Shown: in pieces, positions 54,195 to 63,230 of the stretch
Numbering within the stretch: position 1 is the stretch's first letter
Layout: every line of letters begins with the position of its first letter
NCBI GenBank assembly: GCA_965214015.1
Contig: CBDCAS010000019.1
Coordinates: 1-64,000, forward strand
Direction of reading: 5' to 3'
Length of the DNA: 64,000 nucleotides
From: CBDCAS01 sp965214015
GTDB taxonomy: Bacteria; Pseudomonadota; Gammaproteobacteria; Coxiellales; Coxiellaceae
Translations under genes and position numbers: made by a program
Notes under the pieces: generated by a model
Seen by the model: only the letters and a program-made list of their open reading frames with translations
Told to the model about the DNA's origin: nothing
Database searches by the model: none

Positions 54195-55888
54195 ACCAGA
54201 AAACGAACTGCTAATTGCTGCTGGCGAAAATGTGAGTGCAATCCCACTGATTGCACTGCCTCCAGTATTGTTCAATGTGATCATCCCTGTATCACTTGGT
54301 GACAGACTGAGACTATTAATCTCCCGACCACCATTATCACGAAATACAAAATGACCTCGCTCCGCAACTGTTACTGCTAACTCAGTCGGATTGTTATCAA
54401 CGTTCGTACCACTAGCCTCAATACTATAACTCCCAGCCGTCGGCACTGCTGGAATCGCATAACTTAATTGGCATTGTGCATCTTTCGCTAGCTGAGTCGT
54501 ACTCCTACAGCTCCCTGTAAAGTACTATCGATCTCTGGAGAAAATGTGAGGCTAATCCCACCGATGATACCGCCTCCCGTATTGCGCAAAGTTATTGTCC
54601 CGGTATTTCCTGGTACCAAATCTAAGCTGGTTATGTCAGTACCTTGTGCATTACGAAATACAAAATGACCTCGCACGGCGATAGTCACTCCCAACCTCAG
54701 AGGACTGTTCTCTGCATTACTGCCAATCGCCTCAATACTATAACTCCCAGCCGTCGGCACTGCTGGAATCGCATAACTTAATTGGCATTGTGCATCTTTC
54801 GCTAACTGACTTATATTCCTACAGCTCCCTGTAAAGTAGCTATCGATCTCTGGAGAAAATGTGAGGCTAATCCCCGTAATTGAGCTTACTCCCGTATTGC
54901 GCAAGACCACCGTCCCCGTTTGATTCGGTGTCAAATCCAAATCTTTAATATCAGCGCCCTTGGTATTACGAAATACAAAACGACCTCGCGTGGCAACAGT
55001 CACCCCCAAACTGAGAGGACTGTTCTCCGCATTGCTACCAATCACATCAATGCTATAACTCCCAATGGCTGGAACTGCCGGAATCATATAGCTTAATTGG
55101 CACTCCTCATCTTTCCCTAACTCCGTCCTATCCCTACAGCTCCCTGTAAAGTAGCTGGCGATTTCTGCAGGAATTATAAGAGTAAACCTCGTGATCGGAC
55201 TCCCTCCCGTATTGCGCAAGGTTAATGTCCCCGTTTGACTCGGCGCTAAATCTAAAGTGCTAATGTCCTCACCACTTTCGTTACGAAATACAAAATGACC
55301 TCGCACTATAATATTCAAATGAACCTGATTTGCACGGTTAGCCACATTACATAGTAATTCTCGTTTAATCCCACACACACGAAGCGGCTCTAATAGCACA
55401 CGACCAACCGACTGAACTTGATCAGGCACACGCACCGTCAATACTACAGTACAAGCCGCTCCTTGATTTAACGTATCTGTACACGTCCCACCTGACCTTG
55501 ATGCCAAGGCCGGCGGAATATATTCCATGTTAGAAATATCCGTATTAACTCGACTAGTAATAGTATATGTAACATTTGCTACTGCACCAGGTGAAAGATT
55601 TATCTCTTTTGTAGCGGTAGTAATCTCAAAAAAAGGTATGGCTTGAGCTACACTACTGAGCCCTAGTAACATCAAGCAACATCCCAGTAATCGTCTCATT
55701 TTGCAAAGACTATAGTGAAGAGTTGAAAAAGACAAAGCTTACTAAACATAGGACTTTATTACTCTTTTCCATAACCATGACTTATCCCTGAAAATTAATT
55801 TAACCACCACTAAATATTAGAATATACTGAATATTAGAATATACTTATCATCAACTTTGCCAATCTTGACTACTTTACTAATAAATTC

Positions 55889-56806
55889 TTAAAAATTGGC
55901 TTGAATCAGCCGTCGCGGTATAAGGCGTTGCCCTTCAATCATTTCACCAACACCAAGAAACTGCCCTGCCTTCGTAGCAATACGAACAAAGCCTACAGTA
56001 TTGATATGGGAGAGCATCACAGACTGTCCCTGTTGTAGATAAAAAGCGATATTTTTATTTAACTTCACCTCAGGCAGTTCAGCAGCTGCGGTTGCTAAAG
56101 GGAGTAAACGTTGATCTAGTACCGTTAAATGGTCACGCTCACTTTCTAGTGTTTCCATCGTCACCATCGCTTCAGCACGATAAGTCCCAACAGACAAACG
56201 GCGCAGTGCCATGACATGGGCACCACAGCCTAGCACTTCACCAAAATCATCTACTAAGGTACGCACATAGGTTCCTTTGGAACAGCTTAGATTAAACTCA
56301 ATCACTTGATTTTTATAATGGATCACCGCTAAATCATAGATCGTGACTCGACGAGACGGTCGTTCAACTGTAATGCCTTCTCTTGCTAATTTATAGAGTG
56401 GCTGACCTTGGTACTTTAATGCAGAATACATAGAAGGGACCTGATCAATATCACCACGAAACTTATCAAATACTTGATCTAGTTTTTTTAAATCAATAGC
56501 AGGCACTAAACGCCGATCAATAATATCACCTTCTTGATCACCGGTCGTTGTACGTACTCCTAGTAATGCCGTTACCTGGTATATTTTATTTGAATTTAAT
56601 AAGAACTGGGAAAATTTAGTGGCTTCGCCAAAACAAATAGGTAACATGCCACTAGCTAATGGATCTAAACTACCAGTATGTCCTGCTTTTTTGGCACGAA
56701 AAATTCGTTTCACTTTTTGTAGCACAGCATTAGAAGAGAAGCCTACTGGCTTATCTAATAAAAGTACTCCGTTAATAGACCGTTTCTTCAACATTGAATC
56801 ACGCAC
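55889..56806 (-). CDS. truB: tRNA pseudouridine-55 synthase
   Basis: Makes the universal pseudouridine in the T loop of tRNAs. 305 residues with a GTG start at 56806 overlapping the rbfA stop; ATG 56794 is an alternative. GVLLLDKPVGFSSNAVLQKV near 13, the catalytic Asp in GHTGSLDPLASGMLPICFGE near 40, YSALKYQGQPLYKLAREG near 120, CSKGTYVRTLVDDFGEVLG near 175, and a C-terminal PUA-like region. In E. coli rpsO and pnp follow; here the broken secreted-protein gene follows instead. Confidence 0.96.
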   Translation of the reverse strand: MRDSMLKKRSINGVLLLDKPVGFSSNAVLQKVKRIFRAKKAGHTGSLDPLASGMLPICFGEATKFSQFLLNSNKIYQVTALLGVRTTTGDQEGDIIDRRLVPAIDLKKLDQVFDKFRGDIDQVPSMYSALKYQGQPLYKLAREGITVERPSRRVTIYDLAVIHYKNQVIEFNLSCSKGTYVRTLVDDFGEVLGCGAHVMALRRLSVGTYRAEAMVTMETLESERDHLTVLDQRLLPLATAAAELPEVKLNKNIAFYLQQGQSVMLSHINTVGFVRIATKAGQFLGVGEMIEGQRLIPRRLIQANF

Positions 56807-57153
56807 TATTTTGACTTAATGGTGTCTATTAATGAAAGTAAATGTTGGGTACGATCTACTGATTTATCGTAATGAAAGCTAATTTGAGGGATATAACGCA
56901 ATTTTATACGTGTGGAGAGCTCATGACGAATATAACCTACGGCTTTTTTTAAAGCAGAAGCTACATCATCAAGTTGCACTGTATCTACAATATAGTAAAT
57001 ATGAGCATGACTTAAATCGGAAGATAGATCAACATAATTGAGCACAATATGAGTTAAACGAGGGTCATGCACTGCTGTTTTAAGCAAAAATGCAACCTCA
57101 CGATGAATTAAATCGGCTACTTGACGGTTTCGCTTAGAAACAGTTTTCATCAA
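56806..57153 (-). CDS. rbfA: Ribosome-binding factor A
   Basis: 30S maturation and cold-shock factor. 115 residues, KH-type fold. N-terminal RNRQVADLIHREVAFLLKTA and HDPRLTHIVLNYVDLSSDLS near 30-50, then LKKAVGYIRHELSTRIKLRY and IPQISFHYDKSVDRTQHLLS. It is located between infB (adjacent, no gap) and truB (one-base overlap), the standard order. Confidence 0.96.
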   Translation of the reverse strand: MMKTVSKRNRQVADLIHREVAFLLKTAVHDPRLTHIVLNYVDLSSDLSHAHIYYIVDTVQLDDVASALKKAVGYIRHELSTRIKLRYIPQISFHYDKSVDRTQHLLSLIDTIKSK

Positions 57154-59607
57154 TTATAGAGTCCGCTTAACAGTGATCTTCTCATAACACTCAATCTGAT
57201 CACCCACCTTAACGTCATTATAATTTTTAACACCAATACCACATTCCATACCATGGCGTACTTCAGTAGCGTCTTCCTTAAATCGTCTTAATGACTCCAG
57301 TTCTCCTTCATAGATAACTACATTATCTCGTAACACACGAATCGGTAAATTACGTTTCACATAACCATCAATAACTTTACAACCAGCAATCGCACCTATT
57401 TTAGAAGAACGAAAGACATCTCGTACTTCGGCTAAACCAACGATTTTTTCTTGCACTTCAGGCAGCAATAGCCCGCTCAATGCCTGTCTTACTTCATCAA
57501 TTAAATCGTAGATAACACTGTAGTAGTGCAAGTCAATGTTTTCTTTCTCGATGAGTGCCTTAGTAGATTGGTCTGCTCGAACATTAAAACCAATAATAAT
57601 AGCATTTGAAGCCAGAGCCAGTTGCGCATCTGATTCGGTAATACCACCGACTGCACTTGCTACTATATTGATCTTAGCTTCATCTGTTGACAATTTATGT
57701 AAAGCATCTGTAATTGCTTCAAGTGAACCTTGGACATCTGTCTTCAATACTACGTTTAATGTCACTACTTTATTCTCTTGGCCTATTTGATCAAACAGAC
57801 CTTCCAAACGAGCCGTTTGCCGTTTTGCTAAACAAACTTCTCGATAATCACCGCGTCGGAAGGTCGAAATCTCACGTGCCTTCTTCTCATCACGAACTAC
57901 AATAGCGGTATCCCCCGCTGAAGGCGTTCCTGATAAACCTAACACTTCAACAGGCATAGCAGGACCTACTTCAGTCCGTGGTTTCGCATCATCACCCATC
58001 ATTGCACGCACACGGCCAAATTCACGACCCGCTAATAAGATATCGCCTTTATGCAGCTTACCTTGCATCACCAAAACAGTAACTACAGGACCACGTCCTT
58101 TATCTAAACGAGATTCAACCACTATGCCTCGTGCAGGACCCTCTGGAACTGCCTTTAACTCTAAAATTTCTGATTGCAACAAAATACTCTCTAAAAGGTC
58201 ATCGATACCCTCTCCTGTTTTTGCTGAAATATTTTGAAAGATCGTATCACCGCCCCAATCTTCAGGAACGACATCATATCGACCTAACTCGGTTTTAACA
58301 CGATCAGGATCGGCTTCAGGCTTGTCAATTTTATTAACAGCGACAATGATAGGTACCTTCGCTGCTTTAGCATGCTGTATTGCTTCAATTGTTTGGGGCA
58401 TTGCACCATCATCAGCAGCAACCACAAGCACTACAATATCGGTACACTTGGCACCACGAGCACGCATTGCAGTAAAAGCTTCGTGTCCTGGTGTATCTAA
58501 AAAAGTAATCATTCCTTTATCCGTATTGACATGGTAGGCACCAATATGTTGCGTAATACCACCGGCTTCATTTAATGTAATACGTGTGCGACGAATAAAA
58601 TCAAGCAAAGAAGTTTTACCATGATCCACATGACCCATGATGGTTACAATCGGCGCACGCGGCGCAGGTTCTGCCAACAACTCTTCTTCTGCTTCCACTT
58701 CTAGCACATCTTCAACGGTACTCGCTTTTAGAGGTTTTGCCTTATGACCTAACTCTTCGACCACTAAAATAGCGGTATCTTGATCAATCACTTGGTTAAT
58801 TGTAACCATAGCGCCCATAGTCATCATTACCTTAATCACTGCAGCTGCTTTGACCGACATTTTCTGGGCAAGTTCAGCTACTGTTAGGGTCTCAGGAATA
58901 GACACCTCATGAATAACTGGCGCTGTAGGCTTTTCAAAACCATGATCAATTGTTGTTGCCGTTATTAAATTTTGTTTTTTCTGCCCTCTACTACCACTTT
59001 TTCGCTTACGATGTGCACGATCTTGTACCGGCAGTTCTTTACGTTCTCTATAAGTGCGCTCGTGACGGTGAGTACGGGAATCCTTCCAAGTACTTTTCGA
59101 TTTATGAGGTTTATCCTCCTTATTTTCTAACGAGCTATCGTCTGATTTTGAAGATTTATTTTTCTCTTTTTCTTGCTCAGCAGAAGTGGCTACTGCCTCT
59201 GTTTTTGGTGTTTCAGAAGGCTGTTGTGGCAGCTCTTTAGCAGCCACTATTTTCTGTTGATCAATATTCTGTGGCTCTAGTTCTGTTACTTTTTCTATTT
59301 GCTCTAGATCTTCTTGAACAGTTTTTTCAATGACTCTACGTTTTTTACGAAACTCAACACTAACACTATTTTTCCCTTGCTTAACAACTCCTATTGATTT
59401 GCGCTTTTTTAAAGTAATTCTTTTTTTAGGAACTACATCAACACTACTTTGCTTCCCTTGTAGATATAACAACAATTGTTGTTTTTGTTCATTTGAAATC
59501 TTCTGATCTTCTCCAACAGATACTCCTGCTTTTTCCAACTGTTTAATGAGGTACTCTGGTTTTGCCCTCACTAACTTGGCTAGTTCTTTTACACTCATTT
59601 CTGCCAT
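57154..59607 (-). CDS. infB: Translation initiation factor IF-2
   Basis: GTPase that places fMet-tRNA on the 30S subunit. 817 residues. An N-terminal IF2_N helix bundle (VKELAKLVRAKPEYLIKQLE) is followed by a long charged Lys/Glu-rich linker to about 230 and a second IF2_N-type segment (LTVAELAQKMSVKAAAVIKV). The G domain has G1 IVTIMGHVDHGKTSLLDFI near 320, G3 ITFLDTPGHEAF near 365, and G4 PIIVAVNKIDKPEADP near 420. Beta-barrel domains and the C-terminal fMet-binding domain follow. Adjacent to rbfA. Confidence 0.97.
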   Translation of the reverse strand: MAEMSVKELAKLVRAKPEYLIKQLEKAGVSVGEDQKISNEQKQQLLLYLQGKQSSVDVVPKKRITLKKRKSIGVVKQGKNSVSVEFRKKRRVIEKTVQEDLEQIEKVTELEPQNIDQQKIVAAKELPQQPSETPKTEAVATSAEQEKEKNKSSKSDDSSLENKEDKPHKSKSTWKDSRTHRHERTYRERKELPVQDRAHRKRKSGSRGQKKQNLITATTIDHGFEKPTAPVIHEVSIPETLTVAELAQKMSVKAAAVIKVMMTMGAMVTINQVIDQDTAILVVEELGHKAKPLKASTVEDVLEVEAEEELLAEPAPRAPIVTIMGHVDHGKTSLLDFIRRTRITLNEAGGITQHIGAYHVNTDKGMITFLDTPGHEAFTAMRARGAKCTDIVVLVVAADDGAMPQTIEAIQHAKAAKVPIIVAVNKIDKPEADPDRVKTELGRYDVVPEDWGGDTIFQNISAKTGEGIDDLLESILLQSEILELKAVPEGPARGIVVESRLDKGRGPVVTVLVMQGKLHKGDILLAGREFGRVRAMMGDDAKPRTEVGPAMPVEVLGLSGTPSAGDTAIVVRDEKKAREISTFRRGDYREVCLAKRQTARLEGLFDQIGQENKVVTLNVVLKTDVQGSLEAITDALHKLSTDEAKINIVASAVGGITESDAQLALASNAIIIGFNVRADQSTKALIEKENIDLHYYSVIYDLIDEVRQALSGLLLPEVQEKIVGLAEVRDVFRSSKIGAIAGCKVIDGYVKRNLPIRVLRDNVVIYEGELESLRRFKEDATEVRHGMECGIGVKNYNDVKVGDQIECYEKITVKRTL

Positions 59608-59635
59608 TATTTTTCCTCATTAAGCCACAGGTGAA

Positions 59636-61117
59636 CTATTTCTCAGCTTCATTAAACCAGTGTTCACGGGCTTTCATAATTAACTTTGCAGCCGATTCTT
59701 TATCAATTTTAATGATCTCTTGTAACTCATCTACTGATTGCTCTGCTAAGTCATCACGCGTTTTAATATCACAACGGGTTAATTGCTTAGCCCACTGTTC
59801 TGTCATTCCTTCCAATGACAACAAATCTTCTGCAACTTCTGTATCTTGCTCTACAATTTCTTGCATCAATAAATAATTGCTCGCACGCTTTTTTAGCTCT
59901 TCGACAATATCTTTGTCAAAACCTTCTATTGACAACATATCTTCTAATGGGACGTAAGCTACTTCTTCAATATTATTAAACCCTTCGTGAGCTAATGCTT
60001 CGGCTACTTCTTCATCAACATCCAACCTTTCAATAAATAATGACTTCACTGAAGAGTTTTCACTCTCATGCTTATCAACAGCCTGATCTTCTGTCATCAC
60101 ATTTAATTTCCACCCGGTAAGCTCACTGGCTAGGCGCACATTTTGACCTGAACGGCCAATTGCTTGTGATAGCTGCTCTTCTGTTACTGCAATATCCATA
60201 GTATGGGTTTCTTCATCCACAACAATAGATGCCACTTCAGCAGGCGCCATCGCATTAATTACCAGTTGTGCAGGATTATCATCCCATAAAATAATATCAA
60301 TACGTTCACCACCCAATTCATTTGACACAGCTTGCACACGAGAGCCTCGCATACCTACGCATGCTCCAATGGGATCAATACGACCATCATTGGTTTTAAC
60401 TGCAATTTTGGCACGAGAGCCCGGATCACGTGCTGCTCCTTTAATTTCAATCACTTCCTCTCCAATCTCTGGCACTTCAATTTTAAAAAGCTCAATCAAA
60501 AACTCTGGGCGTGTCCGACTGACTTGTAACTGTGGTCCTCGCTTCTCACTGCGTACATCAAATAAATAAGCACGCAGACGATCATTAATACGAAAGGCTT
60601 CACGCGAGATCATTTCTTCACGAAGCAACAGTGCTTCTGCATTATTACCCATATCTAAAATAATGTAATCACGTGTTACACGCTTCACAATACCAATCAC
60701 CAAATCACCAATACGATGTTGGTATTGCTGAACCACTTTGGCACGCTCTGCTTCACGCACTTTTTGAATAATGACCTGCTTAGCTTGCTGAGCTGCAATA
60801 CGACCAAACTCAGGATTCTCGATGCGTTCTTCAATAATATCACCCTCTGCCAACTCAGCATCTACCTCATAGGCTTTAGACAAAGCAACTTGCTGTGCAG
60901 GAAACTCTAATGCCTCATCTGCAACTACAGTCCAACAGCGAAATGTTTCATACTCTCCTGAATCACGATCAATAGCCACTCGCACTGATACTTCTTCCAA
61001 ATAGCGTCTAGCAGCTACTGTAGCCAATGCAGCTTCAATCGCCTCAAAAATAACCCCTTCATTAATCCCTTTTTCATTTGAAAGAGATTGTACAATGAGT
61101 AAAATATCTTTATTCAT
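59636..61117 (-). CDS. nusA: Transcription termination/antitermination factor NusA
   Basis: Regulates RNA polymerase pausing, termination and antitermination. 493 residues. N-terminal polymerase-binding domain (1-130); S1 domain with GDLVIGIVKRVTRDYIILDM near 137; KH1 region GAARDPGSRAKIAVKTNDGR near 228; KH2 region with EEQLSQAIGRSGQNVRLASE near 315; and two acidic C-terminal repeats (LDVDEEVAEALAHEGFNNIE and LEGMTEQWAKQLTRCDIKTR), as in E. coli. It lies 19 bases after rimP. Confidence 0.97.
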   Translation of the reverse strand: MNKDILLIVQSLSNEKGINEGVIFEAIEAALATVAARRYLEEVSVRVAIDRDSGEYETFRCWTVVADEALEFPAQQVALSKAYEVDAELAEGDIIEERIENPEFGRIAAQQAKQVIIQKVREAERAKVVQQYQHRIGDLVIGIVKRVTRDYIILDMGNNAEALLLREEMISREAFRINDRLRAYLFDVRSEKRGPQLQVSRTRPEFLIELFKIEVPEIGEEVIEIKGAARDPGSRAKIAVKTNDGRIDPIGACVGMRGSRVQAVSNELGGERIDIILWDDNPAQLVINAMAPAEVASIVVDEETHTMDIAVTEEQLSQAIGRSGQNVRLASELTGWKLNVMTEDQAVDKHESENSSVKSLFIERLDVDEEVAEALAHEGFNNIEEVAYVPLEDMLSIEGFDKDIVEELKKRASNYLLMQEIVEQDTEVAEDLLSLEGMTEQWAKQLTRCDIKTRDDLAEQSVDELQEIIKIDKESAAKLIMKAREHWFNEAEK

Positions 61118-61136
61118 ACCATTCTCACCCTACAGA

Positions 61137-61607
61137 TCAATATTCTGGAACGAGATTCGCCTTATGAATCTCCTCAAAATCAAAAGTGATGTTCTCACTC
61201 GAATCCATCACCAATACAATCTTTTGACCGTCAACAGAGACTAATTTGCCCGTATAAAAGCGACGATTGTCTCCTTCTTTTGGGACCCGCAAAGCTAAGC
61301 TCACAGATCGACCAATGAATTGATGATAATCATTCAATCTAAATAACCGCCTATCTAAACCAGGCGAAGACACCTCTAATGTATAATGATTTGATAAAGG
61401 TTCTTCAACATCAAGAACTGCTGAAATTTGACGACTCACTTTTTCAATACTCGCTATATCAATGCCATTGACCGTATCAACGTAGACACGTAATACCGTA
61501 CTACCTCCTGACTGAACCAAATCGCACCCGACAAAATCAAAGCCTAAAGCAGCCACTGCTGACTCAATAATACAATTTAGGTCGTGTTTAATAGGTGCCA
61601 TTCCCAT
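61137..61607 (-). CDS. rimP: Ribosome maturation factor RimP
   Basis: Needed for 30S assembly. 156 residues: AVAALGFDFVGCDLVQSGG near 18-36, LRVYVDTVNGIDIASIEKVS near 40, VEEPLSNHYTLEVSSPGLDR near 72 (the family signature), then the SH3-like C-domain with GKLVSVDGQKIVLVMDSSE. It begins the rimP-nusA-infB-rbfA-truB run just after the tRNA-fMet gene and its terminator. Confidence 0.96.
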   Translation of the reverse strand: MGMAPIKHDLNCIIESAVAALGFDFVGCDLVQSGGSTVLRVYVDTVNGIDIASIEKVSRQISAVLDVEEPLSNHYTLEVSSPGLDRRLFRLNDYHQFIGRSVSLALRVPKEGDNRRFYTGKLVSVDGQKIVLVMDSSENITFDFEEIHKANLVPEY

Positions 61608-61616
61608 ACTTCACAT

Positions 61617-61641
61617 ACAAAAACAGGGCACTAAGGCCCTG
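61617..61641 (-). terminator. Rho-independent terminator after tRNA-fMet
   Basis: On the minus strand CAGGGC-cttagt-GCCCTG (61624-61641) is a perfect 6-bp stem followed directly by TTTTTG. It lies 14 bases downstream of the tRNA-fMet 3' end and upstream of rimP, so it should end or attenuate the tRNA transcript before the rimP-nusA operon. Confidence 0.8.
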
Positions 61642-61655
61642 ATTTATCTAATCAA

Positions 61656-61732
<77 letters not shown>

Positions 61733-61773
61733 TCAAGAGGGCTATCTTATATAGAATCTCTTAGAAAAACAAG

Positions 61774-63228
61774 CTAAAAACTAAGATGACTTAAGGCAAA
61801 AAGGAGTCCTGGGAAAACACCAAGCAACAAAACTGCCACACTATTGATACTGATTACTATATTCATTCCAGCAGAAAGACGAACAGGTTGACAGTCTAAT
61901 GGGGCCTCTTCAAAGTACATTAACTTCACAATGCGAATATAATAATAAGCACCTATGATCGCAAATAAAATAGCAACCACTGCAAGCCATATGAGATGGG
62001 CTTTAATCAAGGCTTCCAAAACTCCTAGTTTAGCAATAAAACCCACTAAAGGTGGAATCCCTGCCATAGAAAACATCACAATTAACATTAGAAAAGCTAA
62101 CCAAGGATTACGATGATGCAATCCCGAAAAATGACTAAGATCATTGACTTCAAAACCAGCACGACTCATTAAAACAACAAGACCAAACGCAGCTACTGTC
62201 ATTAATGTATAACTGATCATATAAAAAAGTGCCGCTGTATTACCGTAGGAGCTAGCACATAACAAACCTAAAATCATATAACCCATATGGGCAATGGACG
62301 AATAAGCCAACAATCGCTTTATACTCTTTTGAACTAATGCGACTACATTACCAATGGCCATAGACAACAAGGCCATGATAATCCAAACTGACTGCCATTG
62401 TAGATACAAACTTGGCATCCCTTCTATTAATAAACGGACTATTAAACCAAAAGCCGCTATTTTTGGTGTCGATGCCAAAAATAGGGTTACTGAACTTGGA
62501 GCACCTTCATAAACATCAGGCACCCACATATGAAACGGTGCAATACCGAGTTTAAATGCAATCCCTGCCATCAAAAAAACAAGACCTAATATAAAGATCT
62601 GACTTTGATATAATGGCGTCTTTGCAACAAATTGTGCAATATATGCAATGTCCAAAGACTTGGAAGCACCAAAGAGCATTGACATACCATAAAGTAATAG
62701 ACCTGTTGCAATAGCACCCATGACAAAGTATTTCATAGCCGCTTCAATGCAAACAGATCTACCACGTTGTAAGGCAATCATGGCATAAATAGGCAAAGAC
62801 AGTAATTCTAAGCCCAAGAAAATAGTAAGCAAGCTATGGGCTGATACCAATATCATCATACCTAACACAGATAACAAGGCGAGCACATAAAACTCATTTT
62901 CAGAAATACGACGAGCCTCATTATAGGAACGCGAATATAAAAATGTTAAAAACGCCAACAAATAAATCACTGATTTCAACACTACTGCTAACCGATCTAA
63001 TATAAAAGCATTATGAAAGGCAAGAATAGGTTTATGAAGAAAACCACTCATGGAAAAAGTAAGCCAAGTTAACCCTGCTGCTGCAATAAGTGTCGATTGC
63101 ACCAAGTAATAGCTTATGTGTTTCAATCGCTTGCCACAAAACAAACCAACGATTAAGGTGGTGCATATCATCACAAGAATAAACACTTCTGGAGTTAAGG
63201 GTACAAAATTCAGTAAGGCTCTTGTCAT
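61774..63228 (-). CDS. nuoN: NADH-quinone oxidoreductase subunit N
   Basis: Antiporter-like proton-channel subunit of respiratory complex I. ATG 63228 (MTRALLNFVPLTPEVFIL) lies two bases after the nuoM stop and gives 484 residues, equal to the E. coli length; a longer frame overlaps nuoM. About 14 transmembrane helices. Conserved Glu in FLGLELLSLPIYAMIAL near 130, Lys in FKLGIAPFHMWVPDVYEGAP near 230, and Lys/His in SIKRLLAYSSIAHMGYMILG near 300. Last nuo gene; tRNA-fMet follows. Confidence 0.97.
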   Translation of the reverse strand: MTRALLNFVPLTPEVFILVMICTTLIVGLFCGKRLKHISYYLVQSTLIAAAGLTWLTFSMSGFLHKPILAFHNAFILDRLAVVLKSVIYLLAFLTFLYSRSYNEARRISENEFYVLALLSVLGMMILVSAHSLLTIFLGLELLSLPIYAMIALQRGRSVCIEAAMKYFVMGAIATGLLLYGMSMLFGASKSLDIAYIAQFVAKTPLYQSQIFILGLVFLMAGIAFKLGIAPFHMWVPDVYEGAPSSVTLFLASTPKIAAFGLIVRLLIEGMPSLYLQWQSVWIIMALLSMAIGNVVALVQKSIKRLLAYSSIAHMGYMILGLLCASSYGNTAALFYMISYTLMTVAAFGLVVLMSRAGFEVNDLSHFSGLHHRNPWLAFLMLIVMFSMAGIPPLVGFIAKLGVLEALIKAHLIWLAVVAILFAIIGAYYYIRIVKLMYFEEAPLDCQPVRLSAGMNIVISINSVAVLLLGVFPGLLFALSHLSF

Positions 63229-63230
63229 AA

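Larger units (their letters stand above)
51029..55699 (-). pseudogene. Large secreted Ig-like/beta-propeller repeat protein, broken by a 1-bp deletion and two IS
   Basis: The ancestral frame starts at ATG 55699 with signal peptide RRLLGCCLMLLGLSSVAQA. Next come an N-domain shared with the pseudogene at 9411, then 105-residue Ig-like units (315-bp period; RGHFVFRN...LTLRNTGGS... SYFTGSCR). A missing base at about 54524, seen by comparison with the adjacent repeat (AGTAGCTATC versus AGTACTATC), ends the frame at 54488. It resumes at 54446-54200, is cut by an IS at 53065-54194, resumes at 53059-52608, is cut again at 51549-52602, and ends at 51029 with 46-residue propeller repeats (138-bp period). 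Removing both IS with one target copy restores continuous reading at both joints. Confidence 0.85.
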
